A DNA stretch of 64,000 nucleotides from Gammaproteobacteria bacterium. GTDB taxonomy: Bacteria; Pseudomonadota; Gammaproteobacteria; Granulosicoccales; Granulosicoccaceae. This document shows, in pieces, positions 52,401-61,892 of the stretch; within the stretch, counting starts at the first letter, position 1, and each line of letters opens with the position of its first letter. The notes under the pieces are model-generated. The model saw only the letters and a program-made list of their open reading frames with translations, made no database searches and was not told the origin of the DNA. The stretch covers positions 1 to 64,000 of the forward strand of contig PDPU01000034.1 in assembly GCA_002746645.1 (NCBI GenBank), read 5' to 3'. A program made the position numbers and the translations under genes.

Positions 52401-54244
52401 GCATGGGCGACCGTGAACTCGTGCATCCAGACATCGTTGTCGCCGTTTCTCCGCACCAGGTGCGGGTGTTCGGACTCGACGCGCAGCCCCATGTTCTCGA
52501 TCATGGGAATGACGTCGGAGAGCGGCACCGAGTGCCCTCGGGAATAGAGGCGGAAGCTTGTCTTGCCCGATTCTCCCACTGTCTGGCGATAGCCGCCCAT
52601 CACCGGCGTGTCGTCGACGAGATGGGTTTCGATGAAGTCGATGTCGGCCGCGGCTTCGCGTGCCGAGTGACGCTCGCGGTAGGAGGCGGGGAAGGCCTTG
52701 CGGTAGCGGCTCTGCAGCATCGTGGCCGAGCCTTCGTCGTGCTGGCTGCGCAGCGAGGTATGCAGTTCCGAGTTCCAGGTGACGGCAACCTGCTTGATGC
52801 GGCGCTCGATTGCCTCCCAGTCGATGTCGCGATCGAGTGGCGGGTTCTTCTGCACCACGAAGTGCAGCCGCGCGAGTTTCGAATCGGAGGAAAAGCGGAT
52901 GTCATAACTCGCACGCCCGCCGTCGATGTGTTCGAGCAGGATGCGCTCGATGCGCAGCCGCAGCGTCCGGCTGTAGGCGTCGCGCGGGATGTAGACAAGG
53001 CAGTGGCAGAAGCGCCCGAAGCGGTCGCTGGTGTGGAAGAGGCGTACCTGCTGACGTCGCAGGAGCCCGACGATGCCGGTACCCATCCTGAGGAGTTCGG
53101 CAGCACTCGCCTGCATGAGCATCTCGCGTGGCAGCAAGCGAAATGTCGAGGCGAGGTTCTTGCCGCGGTGCGATTCGGGGTTCAGACCGGAAGCGTCGAG
53201 CACGCGCTGCACGCGGCCACTGAGCCAGGGTATCGAGTTCACCGCTTCGTTCTGGAGCCCGGCGATGAAGAGCCCCACGGTGCAGTCGAGCGCCACGATG
53301 TTGCCGGCACCGTCGCGTTCGGGCACGAGCACGAGGTCGGCGAATTCGTCACGAATCACGGGCGAGACGCGACCGGCCTTGAGAACCACGAGTTCGTCAT
53401 CGCCGTCGAAGAGGCGAATCGCGTCCTCGGGCAGGAGGTCGCTGACAGACCAGGCCAGTTCGCCGAGCGAACTGTCGAGAATGCCGAGTGCATCGCTGAT
53501 TTCGCTGCCGTTCGTGACCGAGATGCGGCCGGCGCCGAGGGTTGCGAACTGGCGCTCGTCGAGCCATTTCACGAAGGCGCTCTGTTCGGCATTGCCAAGG
53601 TGCGTCGCCTGTGTCTCGAGACGCCGGTGCATTTCGGGGCGGTCGCGGCGGATGACATCGAGCATGCCGAACACTTCCCTGACCAGGATGGCCATGCGTT
53701 CGCGCTGTTTGTCGTCGACGCGAGAAACTTCGATGTGGATGAAGGATTCGCGGTCGAACTCGCCATCGGCGTAGTCGCCCTTGACCGGTTCGCGGAGCGA
53801 CGTGAGCCTGCCGGTGTCGTCGCGTTGCACCGACACGATCGGATGCACCACGAGCTGTATGGTCTGCCCGGCCTGTTCGATCGCCGAGCGGATCGAGGAA
53901 ACGAGCCAGGGTTGGTCACGGGTAACGATTTCGACCACCGTGTTCGGTGTCTGCCAGCCGTGGTGTTCGAAGTCGGGGTTGATGGCGCGGATCGCGGGAG
54001 TATCAGGATCGCGCCTGCGCGCAAGATCCCAGTGCGAGAGCACGGCCCCGGCAAGATCTTCGCTGGCAACCACGGCGAGTTCGCGGGCGGGGGCATCCTT
54101 GTAATAGAGGCGAATGAGCTCCCGTGCCTGAGCACGCTCCGGCTCGGACAGGTCCTCCGGGATGGCTTTCCGGATACCGGCGAGAAGTGCCTCGTGGTCG
54201 AGGGTTTCGGAACGTTCGTTACCAGCCGCTTTTTTCGGGGTCAT
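49409..54244 (-). CDS. gdhB: NAD-specific glutamate dehydrogenase, large (GDH-180) type
   Basis: About 1,611 residues, the usual size for the giant NAD-dependent enzymes of proteobacteria, which deaminate glutamate to 2-oxoglutarate. The catalytic part includes HLRGGKVARGGLRWSDR, KNSVIVPVGSKGGF and GIGDMGGDVFGNGML. N-terminal ACT-like regulatory regions and a helical C-terminal part surround it. I start at the ATG at 54244 (MTPKKAAGNERS), with AAGGAGA nine bases upstream. It could recycle glutamate set free by the Puu pathway. It is codirectional with the PfkB gene but separated by about 200 bases. Confidence 0.93.
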   Translation of the reverse strand: MTPKKAAGNERSETLDHEALLAGIRKAIPEDLSEPERAQARELIRLYYKDAPARELAVVASEDLAGAVLSHWDLARRRDPDTPAIRAINPDFEHHGWQTPNTVVEIVTRDQPWLVSSIRSAIEQAGQTIQLVVHPIVSVQRDDTGRLTSLREPVKGDYADGEFDRESFIHIEVSRVDDKQRERMAILVREVFGMLDVIRRDRPEMHRRLETQATHLGNAEQSAFVKWLDERQFATLGAGRISVTNGSEISDALGILDSSLGELAWSVSDLLPEDAIRLFDGDDELVVLKAGRVSPVIRDEFADLVLVPERDGAGNIVALDCTVGLFIAGLQNEAVNSIPWLSGRVQRVLDASGLNPESHRGKNLASTFRLLPREMLMQASAAELLRMGTGIVGLLRRQQVRLFHTSDRFGRFCHCLVYIPRDAYSRTLRLRIERILLEHIDGGRASYDIRFSSDSKLARLHFVVQKNPPLDRDIDWEAIERRIKQVAVTWNSELHTSLRSQHDEGSATMLQSRYRKAFPASYRERHSAREAAADIDFIETHLVDDTPVMGGYRQTVGESGKTSFRLYSRGHSVPLSDVIPMIENMGLRVESEHPHLVRRNGDNDVWMHEFTVAHADGDDGKACDEHTAERIQDAFGHIWRGEVEDDGFNALMNAANLDWRQIVILRAMCKYLLQVGVPFSQSYMIDTLVSNAGIARHLSRLFDVRFNPAFTGDREASTEATLDAIRVALDDVASLDEDRILKSYRDLILAILRTNAWRRNDDGSLREFVSFKFDSRKVPDLPLPHPMFEIFVYSSRVEGIHLRGGKVARGGLRWSDRREDFRTEILGLMKAQMVKNSVIVPVGSKGGFYVKAKLPAEREAMMAVVVDCYRTFLSGLLDVTDNLVDNRVVPPPDVVRHDEDDPYLVVAADKGTATFSDFANEVAISYGFWLGDAFASGGSAGYDHKGMGITARGAWESVKRHFRNLGVNTQQDEFTVVGIGDMGGDVFGNGMLLSEKIRLVAAFNHLHIFIDPTPDAASTYAERKRLFETPRTTWEDFDASLISPGGGVYRRTEKSITISPEAQTALGIENATMTPTELISNILKAPVDLLWNGGIGTYVKGSTETHADAADRANDGLRINGRDLRVKVMGEGGNLGFTQLGRIEFAEKGGCIYTDAIDNSAGVDCSDHEVNIKILANAVVASDDMTMKQRDQLLESMTDDVSRLVLNDNYLQTQCIDITHEDGVDALTEQSRFMQHLESIGRLNREIEYLPNPEELAERLAGRTGLVKPEIAVLVSYAKMGMYDDLLAAGIAEDPALVEVLHDYFPDALSDNYGEQVLAHRLRPEIITTVVTNEFVNRLGPTFGFRMEQELGAAPAATARAMIATRAIFDLPGIWSAIEALDNQVPSSEQYRMQILVRGLAERSTHWLLRSNWIDRDIGSIVEHFQPGIEELVAAIPDCLSGKEESTLNARIAHFVEVGVPDDTALVVSRVIPLSSSFDIIEIARSLDQPVADAAAVYFELGHRLDMHWLREEIGNVVVSSHWHKLATSELRSDLHFQQRQLTAEILGQTSGSQSADARVEQWLSDNAGAVAKYTALMTELKAASSVDFAMLSLAVNEVHKLQRASQAAVV

Positions 54245-54253
54245 GCCGCGTCT

Positions 54254-54260
54254 TCTCCTT
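54254..54260 (-). promoter_or_regulatory. ribosome binding site that fixes the gdh start
   Basis: AAGGAGA on the - strand, nine bases before the ATG at 54244; it rules against the open extension that begins at 54331. Confidence 0.65.
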
Positions 54261-54383
54261 ACCTCGTCCGGACGCCATCGTCGGTGGATGTGGGCCGTGG
54301 TGACGAGTTGTTGGCCACCCGCAGGTGGCATGGATCGAAGCCTATCAACATTTGCCGGTTGCGCCTAGCGCCTGTGCCAGATT

Positions 54384-54425
54384 GGCATATGGCATATGGC
54401 ATATGGCGGATGGCGGATGGCGGAT
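54384..54425. repeat. heptanucleotide tandem repeats upstream of gdh
   Basis: Three copies of GGCATAT (54384-54404) pass into three copies of GGCGGAT (54405-54425). They lie in the 201-bp space between the PfkB stop and the gdh start, about 140 bases before the latter. Because the unit is seven bases, slippage would change promoter spacing. Confidence 0.95.
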
Positions 54426-54445
54426 GGCGTGATGTGCGTTCGTCT

Positions 54446-55438
54446 TCAGCCGAAGGATTTCAGCAGTGCCTGCATGTCGTGTTTCGGCAGCCGCGCACCG
54501 TGGCGCTGAACCAGTGTGGTCGCCACCTGCCCGGCCAGTTCTGCACAGCGCGTGAAAGGCATGCCGACCGAGAGGCCGTAGAGAAAACTGCCGGCGTAGA
54601 TGTCGCCGGCGCCGTTGAGGTCGATCGGCGTGACCCTTCTGGCCGGAATGTCAGTGAGGTTGTTGCCGTCGAACACCACCGCTCCGTGTTCGCCACGCGT
54701 GATGACCCATTGCCGTGCAATGCCCTTCATGCCCGCCATGGCATCCTCGAGCGAGGTCGTGTCGAACATGCCGAGGGCTTCTTCCTGATTCGCGAAGATG
54801 AGGTCGAGCCCGTCGCCGATGATCTCGAGCAGTCCGTCGCGAAAGAAACTCACCATGTTGAGGTCGGAGAGCGTCAGCGAGGTCAGCACACCGGCTTCTT
54901 CCGCGATCCTGCGGGCATGCACCGCGGCGGCGCGGGCGTGGGGCTCCGGCACGAGGTAGCCCTCGATGTACACGCGGGCGGAATGCCGCAGCGCGTCTTC
55001 ATCGAGTTCGGCCACGCTGAATTCGCGCGTGATGCCGAGGAAGGTACTCATGCTGCGCTCGGCGTCGGGGGTGATCAGCACGATGCACTTTCCCGTGATG
55101 CCCGGAGGGAGGTTGTGGCGCTCGAGGTTCGAGGTGACGCCGTTGTGCTTCATGTCGTCGACGAAGAACTGCCCGGTGGCGTCATCGGCAACCTTGCAGG
55201 AATAGAAGGCCCGGCTACCGAGCTGGGCGATGGCGGTCATGGTGTTGGCAGCCGACCCCCCGCCGCAGGGTTGCGCCTCGAATTCGGTCAACGCGTCGAG
55301 GAGTTCATGATGGCGGTCTTCCTCGATCAGTGTCATGTGGGACTTGTCGACACCGAGTTCGGTGAGTTTCTCGTGCGGAATGTCGATCTCGAGGTCGACC
55401 AGAGCGTTGCCGAGGCCGTACACGTCATGGCGCTTCAC
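54446..55438 (-). CDS. PfkB-family carbohydrate/adenosine kinase
   Basis: A 330-residue ribokinase-fold enzyme. It shows the N-terminal GNALVDLEI, the sugar-binding CGGGSAANT and the C-terminal NGAGDIYAGSFLYG with the catalytic aspartate. The overall pattern is that of bacterial adenosine kinase-like PfkB proteins. Substrate cannot be assigned firmly; adenosine is the best guess. It is divergent from aspS. Confidence 0.88.
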   Translation of the reverse strand: MKRHDVYGLGNALVDLEIDIPHEKLTELGVDKSHMTLIEEDRHHELLDALTEFEAQPCGGGSAANTMTAIAQLGSRAFYSCKVADDATGQFFVDDMKHNGVTSNLERHNLPPGITGKCIVLITPDAERSMSTFLGITREFSVAELDEDALRHSARVYIEGYLVPEPHARAAAVHARRIAEEAGVLTSLTLSDLNMVSFFRDGLLEIIGDGLDLIFANQEEALGMFDTTSLEDAMAGMKGIARQWVITRGEHGAVVFDGNNLTDIPARRVTPIDLNGAGDIYAGSFLYGLSVGMPFTRCAELAGQVATTLVQRHGARLPKHDMQALLKSFG

Positions 55439-55562
55439 GGGGGAGGGTCTCCAGTGCGGGGCAAAGCGGCAATCCTAGCGGGAACTCACTACAATAAGAT
55501 GTTTATTTCGTGAATTGCTCCGGATGCCTCTGGGGCGGATCATCCATTCTTCAGGGGAAAGC

Positions 55563-57467
55563 ATGCGTTCTCATGCCTGTGGCGGCGTCAGCCGTGACAA
55601 TCTTGGCGACAAGGTCAGTTTCTGCGGCTGGGTACACCGTCGGCGCGACCACGGCGGCGTGATCTTCATCGACCTTCGCGACCATACCGGCCTCGTGCAG
55701 GTGGTATTCGATCCTGACCGCGCCGCCACCTTCGCTCTGGCCGAAGAGGTCAGGAACGAGTTCGTGCTGCGCATCAAGGGCATCGTGCGCGATCGTCCCG
55801 AGGGCACCGTCAACCCCGACATGCCCACGGGCGAGGTCGAGGTGCTCGGGCACGAACTCGAGATCCTCAACCGTGCGGCAACGCCGCCCTTTCAGCTCGA
55901 TGACCAGAACGTTTCGGAGGAGGCGCGACTCCGTTACCGTTACGTTGACATGCGTCGTCCTGAAATGCAGGAGCGGCTGCGGCTGCGCGCGCGCGTGGTG
56001 CAGGATCTTCGCCGTCATCTCGAGGCTGATGGCTTCATCGAGGTCGATACTCCGATGCTCACGCGGGCCACGCCCGAAGGGGCGCGTGACTACCTCGTGC
56101 CGAGCCGCACGCACGAGGGCGATTTCTTTGCGCTGCCGCAGTCGCCACAGCTCTTCAAGCAGCTGCTGATGATGGGAGGCATCGATCGCTACTACCAGGT
56201 GGCGCGGTGCTTCCGCGACGAAGACCTCCGCGCCGACCGGCAGCCCGAATTCACCCAGCTCGACATCGAGATGTCCTTCGTCGACGAGGAACTCGTCATG
56301 AGTACGATGGAGTCGATGATGCGCGGGCTCTTCGAGGACGTGCTCGACGTTGCGCTCGATGATCCCTTTCCGCGCATGAGCTACGCTGATGCCCTGCGCG
56401 ATTACGGCTCCGACAAGCCCGACCTGCGCATTCCACTCAAGCTTACCGAGGTGTCGGATCTCTGCGAAGACATCGACTTCAAGGTGTTCTCGGCACCGGC
56501 GAAGGATCCCGAAGGCCGTGTCGCCGCACTGTGTCTGCCCGCTGGCAACACCCTCACGCGCAAGGAAATCGACGGTTATACCGAATACGTTGGTCGTTAC
56601 GGCGCCAGAGGCCTTGCCTACATCAAGTGCAACGAGATTGCGAAGGGTGCCGAAGGCCTGCAGTCGCCGATCGTCAAGTTCTTTCCCGAAGCGGTGCTTG
56701 CCACCATCATCGAGCGCACGGGCGCGAAGGACGGCGACCTCATCTTCTTCGGCGCCGACAAGGCGAACGTGGTCGAAGCGGCACTCGGTGCGCTGCGCGA
56801 GCAACTCGGTCACGACCGCGGCCTCGTCGAAGCCGGCTGGCGCCCGCTCTGGGTGGTCGACTTCCCGATGTTCGAGTTCGATGCGCGCGAGAAGCGCTGG
56901 CAGTCACTGCATCACCCCTTTACCGCGCCACGTGTCGAGTCGATCGAGGACTGGCAGAAGCAACTCGATGACAACCCCGCAGGGATTCTCTCGCGCGCCT
57001 ACGACATGGTGCTGAACGGCTCCGAGATCGGAGGTGGGTCGATCCGTATCCACTCGAGCGAGTTGCAGCAGAAGGCGCTCGACGTGCTCGGCATCGGCGA
57101 CGAGGAAGCACGCGACAAGTTCGGCTTCCTGCTCGATGCGCTGAAGTACGGCGCGCCACCGCATGGGGGCATTGCCTTCGGTCTTGACCGGCTCGTCATG
57201 CTCATGGCCGGCGCCGACAGCATCCGCGACGTCATGGCCTTCCCGAAGACGCAGAGTGCGAGTTGTCTCCTGACGCTTGCGCCGAGTGCGGTGTCGCCTG
57301 CACAGCTTCGCGAACTGCATCTGAAGCTGCGCAACCCGAAGCCCACAGGCGGTGATGCCGCGCAGGGCGGTACCGATGCTGCGAGGAGCGATCATGCGGC
57401 CGATTCCGACAATGCGGGAACCGACAATGCGGTTGCCGACGACACGGCGTCAGGCGCCAGCACTTGA
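55563..57467 (+). CDS. aspS: aspartyl-tRNA synthetase
   Basis: A 634-residue class II synthetase. The N-terminal OB-fold anticodon domain begins [15 protein letters not shown]. Motif 2 is [18 protein letters not shown], the GAD insert lies between, and motif 3 is [12 protein letters not shown]. His30 in RRRDHGG is the state reported for non-discriminating enzymes (Leu in E. coli). The C-terminus has an extra tail of about 40 residues of Asp/Ala/Asn repeats. The ATG at 55563 has AGGGGAAA upstream; the open frame from 55515 has not. Confidence 0.95.
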   Translation: MRSHACGGVSRDNLGDKVSFCGWVHRRRDHGGVIFIDLRDHTGLVQVVFDPDRAATFALAEEVRNEFVLRIKGIVRDRPEGTVNPDMPTGEVEVLGHELEILNRAATPPFQLDDQNVSEEARLRYRYVDMRRPEMQERLRLRARVVQDLRRHLEADGFIEVDTPMLTRATPEGARDYLVPSRTHEGDFFALPQSPQLFKQLLMMGGIDRYYQVARCFRDEDLRADRQPEFTQLDIEMSFVDEELVMSTMESMMRGLFEDVLDVALDDPFPRMSYADALRDYGSDKPDLRIPLKLTEVSDLCEDIDFKVFSAPAKDPEGRVAALCLPAGNTLTRKEIDGYTEYVGRYGARGLAYIKCNEIAKGAEGLQSPIVKFFPEAVLATIIERTGAKDGDLIFFGADKANVVEAALGALREQLGHDRGLVEAGWRPLWVVDFPMFEFDAREKRWQSLHHPFTAPRVESIEDWQKQLDDNPAGILSRAYDMVLNGSEIGGGSIRIHSSELQQKALDVLGIGDEEARDKFGFLLDALKYGAPPHGGIAFGLDRLVMLMAGADSIRDVMAFPKTQSASCLLTLAPSAVSPAQLRELHLKLRNPKPTGGDAAQGGTDAARSDHAADSDNAGTDNAVADDTASGAST

Positions 57468-57470
57468 TTC

Positions 57471-58256
57471 ATGCGGGTGCACGATCGCAGAGCCACGGTC
57501 CGTGGCGCGCCCTCGAAGGCGCCGGGTGGCATCGAGCGACGTGGCCGGCGCGGGCCTGAAGTCACGTTTCTCGTGCACGGCATCTGGCAGCACGGTTCGC
57601 TGCTTGGTCTGCTGTCGCGGGTTCTCGGCGCGCGCGGCCTGAACACGCGGCCACTGAGCTACGATTTCCTGAATCGCTCGCCCGAGCAGAACGCCGCGGC
57701 GCTGTATCGAACCATCCAGCGCTCGGGCGCACGCCGCGTGAACCTCGTTGCACACAGCCTCGGCGGTATCGTCGTACTGCACCTGCTCGAACAGCACCCC
57801 GAGATGCCGATCGGGCGCATCGTGTTTCTGGGCTCGCCCGTGAAGGGCAGCTTCGTGGCCGAACGGATGCACGCCAACCGCCTGCTCCGACCGCTGCTCG
57901 GCCGCAGTATCGAACGCGGGCTGCTGGGTGGTGCGCCACGCTACAAGGGTCCGTGGCCGCTCGGCATCATTACCGGCAGCGGCAGTTTCGGCATCAGTTC
58001 GCTGCTCTATCCCGTCGGGGAAGACAGCGACGGGGTGGTGCGCGAGCAGGAAACCGAGCTCGACAACGTCAGCGATCGCATTCGGCTACCGTACTCGCAC
58101 AGCAATCTCGTGTTCTCGCGCCGCTGTGCCGAGCAGGTGGCGGAATTCCTGCTGGTCGGGCGTTTCCGCCACGGGCCTGCCGATGCCGCTGGCGCTGGCG
58201 CTGTGGCGGACAAGCCAACTACAATCGATTCACAGACAGATACCCCATCGGGGTAG
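57471..58256 (+). CDS. lipase-like alpha/beta-hydrolase
   Basis: A 261-residue protein that starts three bases after aspS. It has an Arg-rich N-terminus, the oxyanion block FLVHGIWQHG and the nucleophile elbow AHSLGG. The region FLGSPVKGSF is typical of lipase/PGAP1-like hydrolases. A candidate acid follows in the C-terminal half, and the base could be His in PYSHSNLVFS. It is squeezed between aspS and yebC, so probably cotranscribed. Substrate unknown. Confidence 0.75.
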   Translation: MRVHDRRATVRGAPSKAPGGIERRGRRGPEVTFLVHGIWQHGSLLGLLSRVLGARGLNTRPLSYDFLNRSPEQNAAALYRTIQRSGARRVNLVAHSLGGIVVLHLLEQHPEMPIGRIVFLGSPVKGSFVAERMHANRLLRPLLGRSIERGLLGGAPRYKGPWPLGIITGSGSFGISSLLYPVGEDSDGVVREQETELDNVSDRIRLPYSHSNLVFSRRCAEQVAEFLLVGRFRHGPADAAGAGAVADKPTTIDSQTDTPSG

Positions 58257-58268
58257 AGGAACAGGTAC

Positions 58269-59015
58269 ATGGCCGGTCACAGTAAATGGGCCAATATCCA
58301 GCACAGGAAGAACGCGCAGGACGCCAAGCGCGGCAAGCTGTTCACGAAGCTCATACGCGAGATCAACGTCGCGGCGAAAATGGGTGGCTCCGACATCAGC
58401 GCCAATCCGCGGCTTCGCCTCGCGGTCGACAAGGCGCTCGGTGCCAACATGACGCGCGATACCATCGACCGCGCAATCAGGAAGGGCGCCGGCGAACTCG
58501 AGAACGTTGCCTACGAGGAAAACCGCTACGAGGGTTACGGTATCCAGGGCGTTGCCATCATGGTCGACACCATGACCGACAACCGCAACCGTACCGTCTC
58601 CGAAGTCAAGCACGCCTTCAGCAAGCACGGTGGCAGTCTCGGTACGCAGGGTTCGGTGTCCTACCTCTTCAACAAGCTCGGCATCCTTGCCTATCCGGCA
58701 GGGAGCGACGAAGATGCCGTCATGGAAGCTGCGCTCGAAGCCGGCGCTGATGACGTGGTCACGAGCGAGGACGGTTCGATCGAAGTGATCACGAGCGAAG
58801 AGCATTTCGTTGACGTCAAGGAAGCCATGACCGCAGCCGGTCTCGCGCCCGAGCATTCGGAAGTGACCGAACGTGCGAGCACCGATGTCGAACTCGATGT
58901 CGAGTCGGGACAAAAGCTCCTGAAACTGCTCGATGCGCTCGAGGATCTCGATGACGTGCAGAACGTCTTCAGCAACGCCGACATTCCGCCCGACGCCTAC
59001 GAGGCGGCAGGCTGA
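58269..59015 (+). CDS. yebC: YebC/PmpR-family protein (TACO1-type)
   Basis: A 248-residue protein starting [20 protein letters not shown], the family hallmark, with GPGGVSY-type core and the C-terminal alpha/beta domain. YebC proteins act in translation of proline-rich stretches and have been called transcriptional regulators. The ATG follows GAGGAAC. It sits directly before ruvC, as in many gammaproteobacteria. Confidence 0.96.
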   Translation: MAGHSKWANIQHRKNAQDAKRGKLFTKLIREINVAAKMGGSDISANPRLRLAVDKALGANMTRDTIDRAIRKGAGELENVAYEENRYEGYGIQGVAIMVDTMTDNRNRTVSEVKHAFSKHGGSLGTQGSVSYLFNKLGILAYPAGSDEDAVMEAALEAGADDVVTSEDGSIEVITSEEHFVDVKEAMTAAGLAPEHSEVTERASTDVELDVESGQKLLKLLDALEDLDDVQNVFSNADIPPDAYEAAG

Positions 59016-59077
59016 GCCTGCCTAGAGAGTTGCGGCAGCGTGGCCATGGCAACCCTGAACCTTGCACGGGCGCTGAT

Positions 59078-59668
59078 GTGAACACGAATCGTCACGACAA
59101 CAGCGACCGGCCACTGATCAGGGTCATGGGCATCGACCCCGGGTCGGTGGTGACGGGCTATGGCGTGATCGAGACCGATGGCATCCGGAGCTTCCACCTC
59201 GCCAACGGCCACCTGCGGCTGGCGGGTGGCAGCTTCGTCGAGCGTCTCGGGGATGTACACCGCCGCCTCGCCGCGCTCCTCGACGAATGGCAGCCGGCCG
59301 AAGTCGCGGTGGAAGAAGTGTTCATCAGCAACAACGCCATGTCGGCGCTGAAGCTCGGGCAGGCACGAGGAGCGGTGATCACGGCGGTCGTGGCGCGCGA
59401 CATACCCGTCAGCGAATACGCCGCAAGGCAGGTCAAGCAGGTGGTCACGGGAACCGGCGGTGCCGCCAAGTCGCAGGTGCAGCGCATGATCTGCTCGCAC
59501 CTCGCCATTGCCGAACCCCTGCAGAGCGATGCCGCCGACGGACTCGCTGTCGCACTCTGTCATGCCCATTCACGCACGGCCAATCGCCTTGCTGCCGCAG
59601 CCGGGAGCGGGGCCAGGGTGGGGCGTCGGCGCGGTGGTCGCGGAAGTGGCCGCGGGCTGCGTCGGTGA
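59078..59668 (+). CDS. ruvC: Holliday junction endonuclease RuvC
   Basis: A 196-residue resolvase. The first strand carries Asp in MGIDPGSVVTGYG, the second acidic residue is in VAVEEVF, and the last two in SDAADGLAVALCHAH, giving the four-acid active site. I prefer the GTG at 59078 because it leaves the first strand intact; an ATG at 59126 begins within that strand and a TTG at 59030 is also open. The C-terminal tail is basic (RRRGGRGSGRGLRR), an addition to the E. coli protein (173 residues). Confidence 0.93.
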   Translation: MNTNRHDNSDRPLIRVMGIDPGSVVTGYGVIETDGIRSFHLANGHLRLAGGSFVERLGDVHRRLAALLDEWQPAEVAVEEVFISNNAMSALKLGQARGAVITAVVARDIPVSEYAARQVKQVVTGTGGAAKSQVQRMICSHLAIAEPLQSDAADGLAVALCHAHSRTANRLAAAAGSGARVGRRRGGRGSGRGLRR

Positions 59669-59692
59669 TTTCACCATCAGGAAAACGAAACG

Positions 59693-60301
59693 ATGATCGG
59701 CAGGCTACGAGGCACCCTTCTGGAAAAGAACCCGCCGGCGCTGCTGCTCGACGTCAACGGCGTCGGCTATGAGGTCGATGTACCGATGTCGACCTTCTAC
59801 GAGCTGCCGGCGACGGGCGAGGCGGTGACGCTGGTTACCCATCTGGTGGTGCGTGAGGATGCGCAACTGCTCTATGGTTTCGGCCACGAGCGTGAACGCG
59901 CGATGTTCCGCGCGCTGCTGAAGGTCAACGGCGTCGGGGCCAAGGTTGCGCTGTCGATCCTTTCCGGTCTTAGCGTGGACGAACTCGTGCGTGCGGTACA
60001 CGACAAGGACTCGGCAGCGCTCGTGCGCATTCCGGGCATCGGCAGGAAAACCGCCGAACGCCTGCTTGTCGAACTCCAGGATCGTGTCGACATGCCCGCC
60101 GCACTGCCGGACAGCGATTCGGCGACAGGCGCCCTCGACGCCAGGGCGGCCGATTCGGTACGCGATCAGGCCGAGGAAGCGCTGCTCGCGCTCGGGTACA
60201 AGGCCACCGAGATCAGGCGTCTCCTCGACAAGGTGGCCGCAGAAGGCCAGAGCGTCGAGGAAATGATTCGTGCGGCACTTCGCGCGGTCGTGCGCAAATA
60301 G
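59693..60301 (+). CDS. ruvA: Holliday junction DNA helicase subunit RuvA
   Basis: A 202-residue protein that binds four-way junctions as a tetramer. Domain I starts MIGRLRGTLLEK; two helix-hairpin-helix motifs follow (FRALLKVNGVGAKVALSIL and LVRIPGIGRKTAERLLVEL). Domain III (ALLALGYKATEIRRLL) contacts RuvB. Length is canonical. Confidence 0.97.
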   Translation: MIGRLRGTLLEKNPPALLLDVNGVGYEVDVPMSTFYELPATGEAVTLVTHLVVREDAQLLYGFGHERERAMFRALLKVNGVGAKVALSILSGLSVDELVRAVHDKDSAALVRIPGIGRKTAERLLVELQDRVDMPAALPDSDSATGALDARAADSVRDQAEEALLALGYKATEIRRLLDKVAAEGQSVEEMIRAALRAVVRK

Positions 60302-60379
60302 GCATTTCACGAATTTTCGTCACTGCCTCGGGCACAATGGTCGCACAACGGTTTACCGAGCACTGCAGACAGCCCAGGC

Positions 60380-61432
60380 GTGGACAGCAATCCGATACTT
60401 TCGAGCGAAGCCCGCGTCGAAGACGCACAGGAGCGGGCCATGCGCCCGCGCCGCCTGGCCGACTATCACGGTCAGCCGACGGTGGCCGAGCAGATGTCGC
60501 TGTTCATCGAAGCGGCGCGTCGTCGTGGTGAAGCGCTCGATCATGTGCTGGTCTACGGCCCGCCCGGACTCGGCAAGACCACACTCGCCAACATCGTCGC
60601 CAACGAGATGGACGTGCGCATCGTGCAGACCTCGGGGCCGGTGCTCGAGCGCCCGGGCGATCTCGCCGCCATACTCACGAGTCTCGAAGCCAACGAAGTC
60701 CTGTTCATCGACGAGATTCACCGCATGAGCACGATGGTCGAGGAAGTGCTTTATCCGGCCATGGAAGATTTCCAGATCGACATCATGACCGGCGAGGGCG
60801 TCAGTGCCCGCTCGATCCAGATCGATCTGCCGCCGTTCACCCTGGTCGGTGCGACCACGCGCGCGGGGCTCCTCTCGGCGCCGCTCCGCGATCGCTTCGG
60901 TATCGTGCAGCGGCTCGACTTCTATCAGGTGGCGGATCTTGCGCGTATCGTAGCGCGCTCGGCGGCGAAACTCTCGGTGACGATCGACGAGGCGGGTGCC
61001 CGCGAGATTGCACGCCGCTCACGCGGCACGCCACGCATTGCCAACCGCCTGCTGCGTCGCGTGCGGGACTACGCCGACGTACGTGGTGACGGCCGTATCG
61101 GCGGCGCACTCGCCGCCGAAGCACTCGACATGCTGAACGTCGATACCCTCGGGCTGGATGCGATGGACAGGCGGCTTCTGCGCACCATCATCGAGAAGTT
61201 CAGCGGTGGCCCCGTCGGCATCGACAATCTCGGCGCGGCGATTTCCGAAGAAGCGGGCACGCTCGAAGAGGTGGTCGAGCCCTATCTCATCCAGGAAGGT
61301 CTGCTCATGCGTACGCCGCGAGGTCGGCAGGTAACGGCGCTTGGCTATCGGCATTTCGGGCTCGAGCCTGCGGCGGATACGGCAACGAACGCGCCGAGCG
61401 GTGCGCCCGGCACGCAGGATCTGTTTCGCTAG
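60380..61432 (+). CDS. ruvB: Holliday junction DNA helicase subunit RuvB
   Basis: A 350-residue AAA+ motor with [11 protein letters not shown], Walker [10 protein letters not shown], Walker B FIDEIHRM, sensor LVGATTRAG and the winged-helix C-terminus ([14 protein letters not shown]). The start is a GTG at 60380. It lies 78 bases after ruvA; no LexA box was seen in the ruv region. Confidence 0.97.
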   Translation: MDSNPILSSEARVEDAQERAMRPRRLADYHGQPTVAEQMSLFIEAARRRGEALDHVLVYGPPGLGKTTLANIVANEMDVRIVQTSGPVLERPGDLAAILTSLEANEVLFIDEIHRMSTMVEEVLYPAMEDFQIDIMTGEGVSARSIQIDLPPFTLVGATTRAGLLSAPLRDRFGIVQRLDFYQVADLARIVARSAAKLSVTIDEAGAREIARRSRGTPRIANRLLRRVRDYADVRGDGRIGGALAAEALDMLNVDTLGLDAMDRRLLRTIIEKFSGGPVGIDNLGAAISEEAGTLEEVVEPYLIQEGLLMRTPRGRQVTALGYRHFGLEPAADTATNAPSGAPGTQDLFR

Positions 61433-61484
61433 CCGTGTCTGTCATTTTTCCAGTGCGTCTGCAATACTTGGACTCGTCGGTATC

Positions 61485-61892
61485 TTGAGCAGAACATTCA
61501 CCATTCCGGTTCGCGTCTACATCGAAGACACCGACGCAGGTGGCATTGTCTACTACGCCAACTATCTTCGTTACATGGAGCGTGCCCGTACCGACTGGCT
61601 GCGCGAGGCGGGTGTCGATCTCGTCGCCTGGCAGTACGAGCGCAAACGCATGTTCGTGGTGCATTCGGTAGCACTGCGGTATCGTCTGCCTGCCCGCTAC
61701 AACGATCTTCTGGCGGTGACGGCAACCCTCGTCAGGGACCGTCGCGTCAGCCTCGAACTCGAACAGCAGGTGCGACGGGGTGACGAACTCCTGGTGAGCG
61801 GTTCGGTCGAACTCGCCTGTGTCGATCCCGGCACGCTGAAACCCGCTGCCATTCCGTCAACGATTCTGGAGGCCATTGCAAGTGGAGACTGA
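61485..61892 (+). CDS. ybgC: tol-pal-associated acyl-CoA thioesterase YbgC
   Basis: A 135-residue hotdog thioesterase with the active-site segment IEDTDAGGIVYYANYLRYMERAR. It hydrolyses short acyl-CoA or acyl-ACP and is always found with the tol-pal genes. I choose the TTG at 61485 (LSRTFTIPVRVY); the frame is open from 61341 but that part overlaps ruvB. It overlaps the start of tolQ. Confidence 0.9.
   Translation: MSRTFTIPVRVYIEDTDAGGIVYYANYLRYMERARTDWLREAGVDLVAWQYERKRMFVVHSVALRYRLPARYNDLLAVTATLVRDRRVSLELEQQVRRGDELLVSGSVELACVDPGTLKPAAIPSTILEAIASGD
61868..61872 (+). promoter_or_regulatory. ribosome binding site that decides the tolQ start
   Basis: GGAGG lies nine bases before the GTG at 61882 and only three before the in-frame TTG at 61876, so the GTG is the better start. 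The site is inside ybgC. Confidence 0.65.

Noticed and set aside
51224..55513. A 1,429-codon open frame on the + strand across gdh and the PfkB gene
   Set aside because: It is antisense to two well-supported genes and reads as composition-driven sequence without family motifs.
59016..60379. A LexA (SOS) box controlling ruvA/ruvB
   Set aside because: No CTG-N10-CAG site with the AT-rich centre was seen in the gaps of the ruv region.
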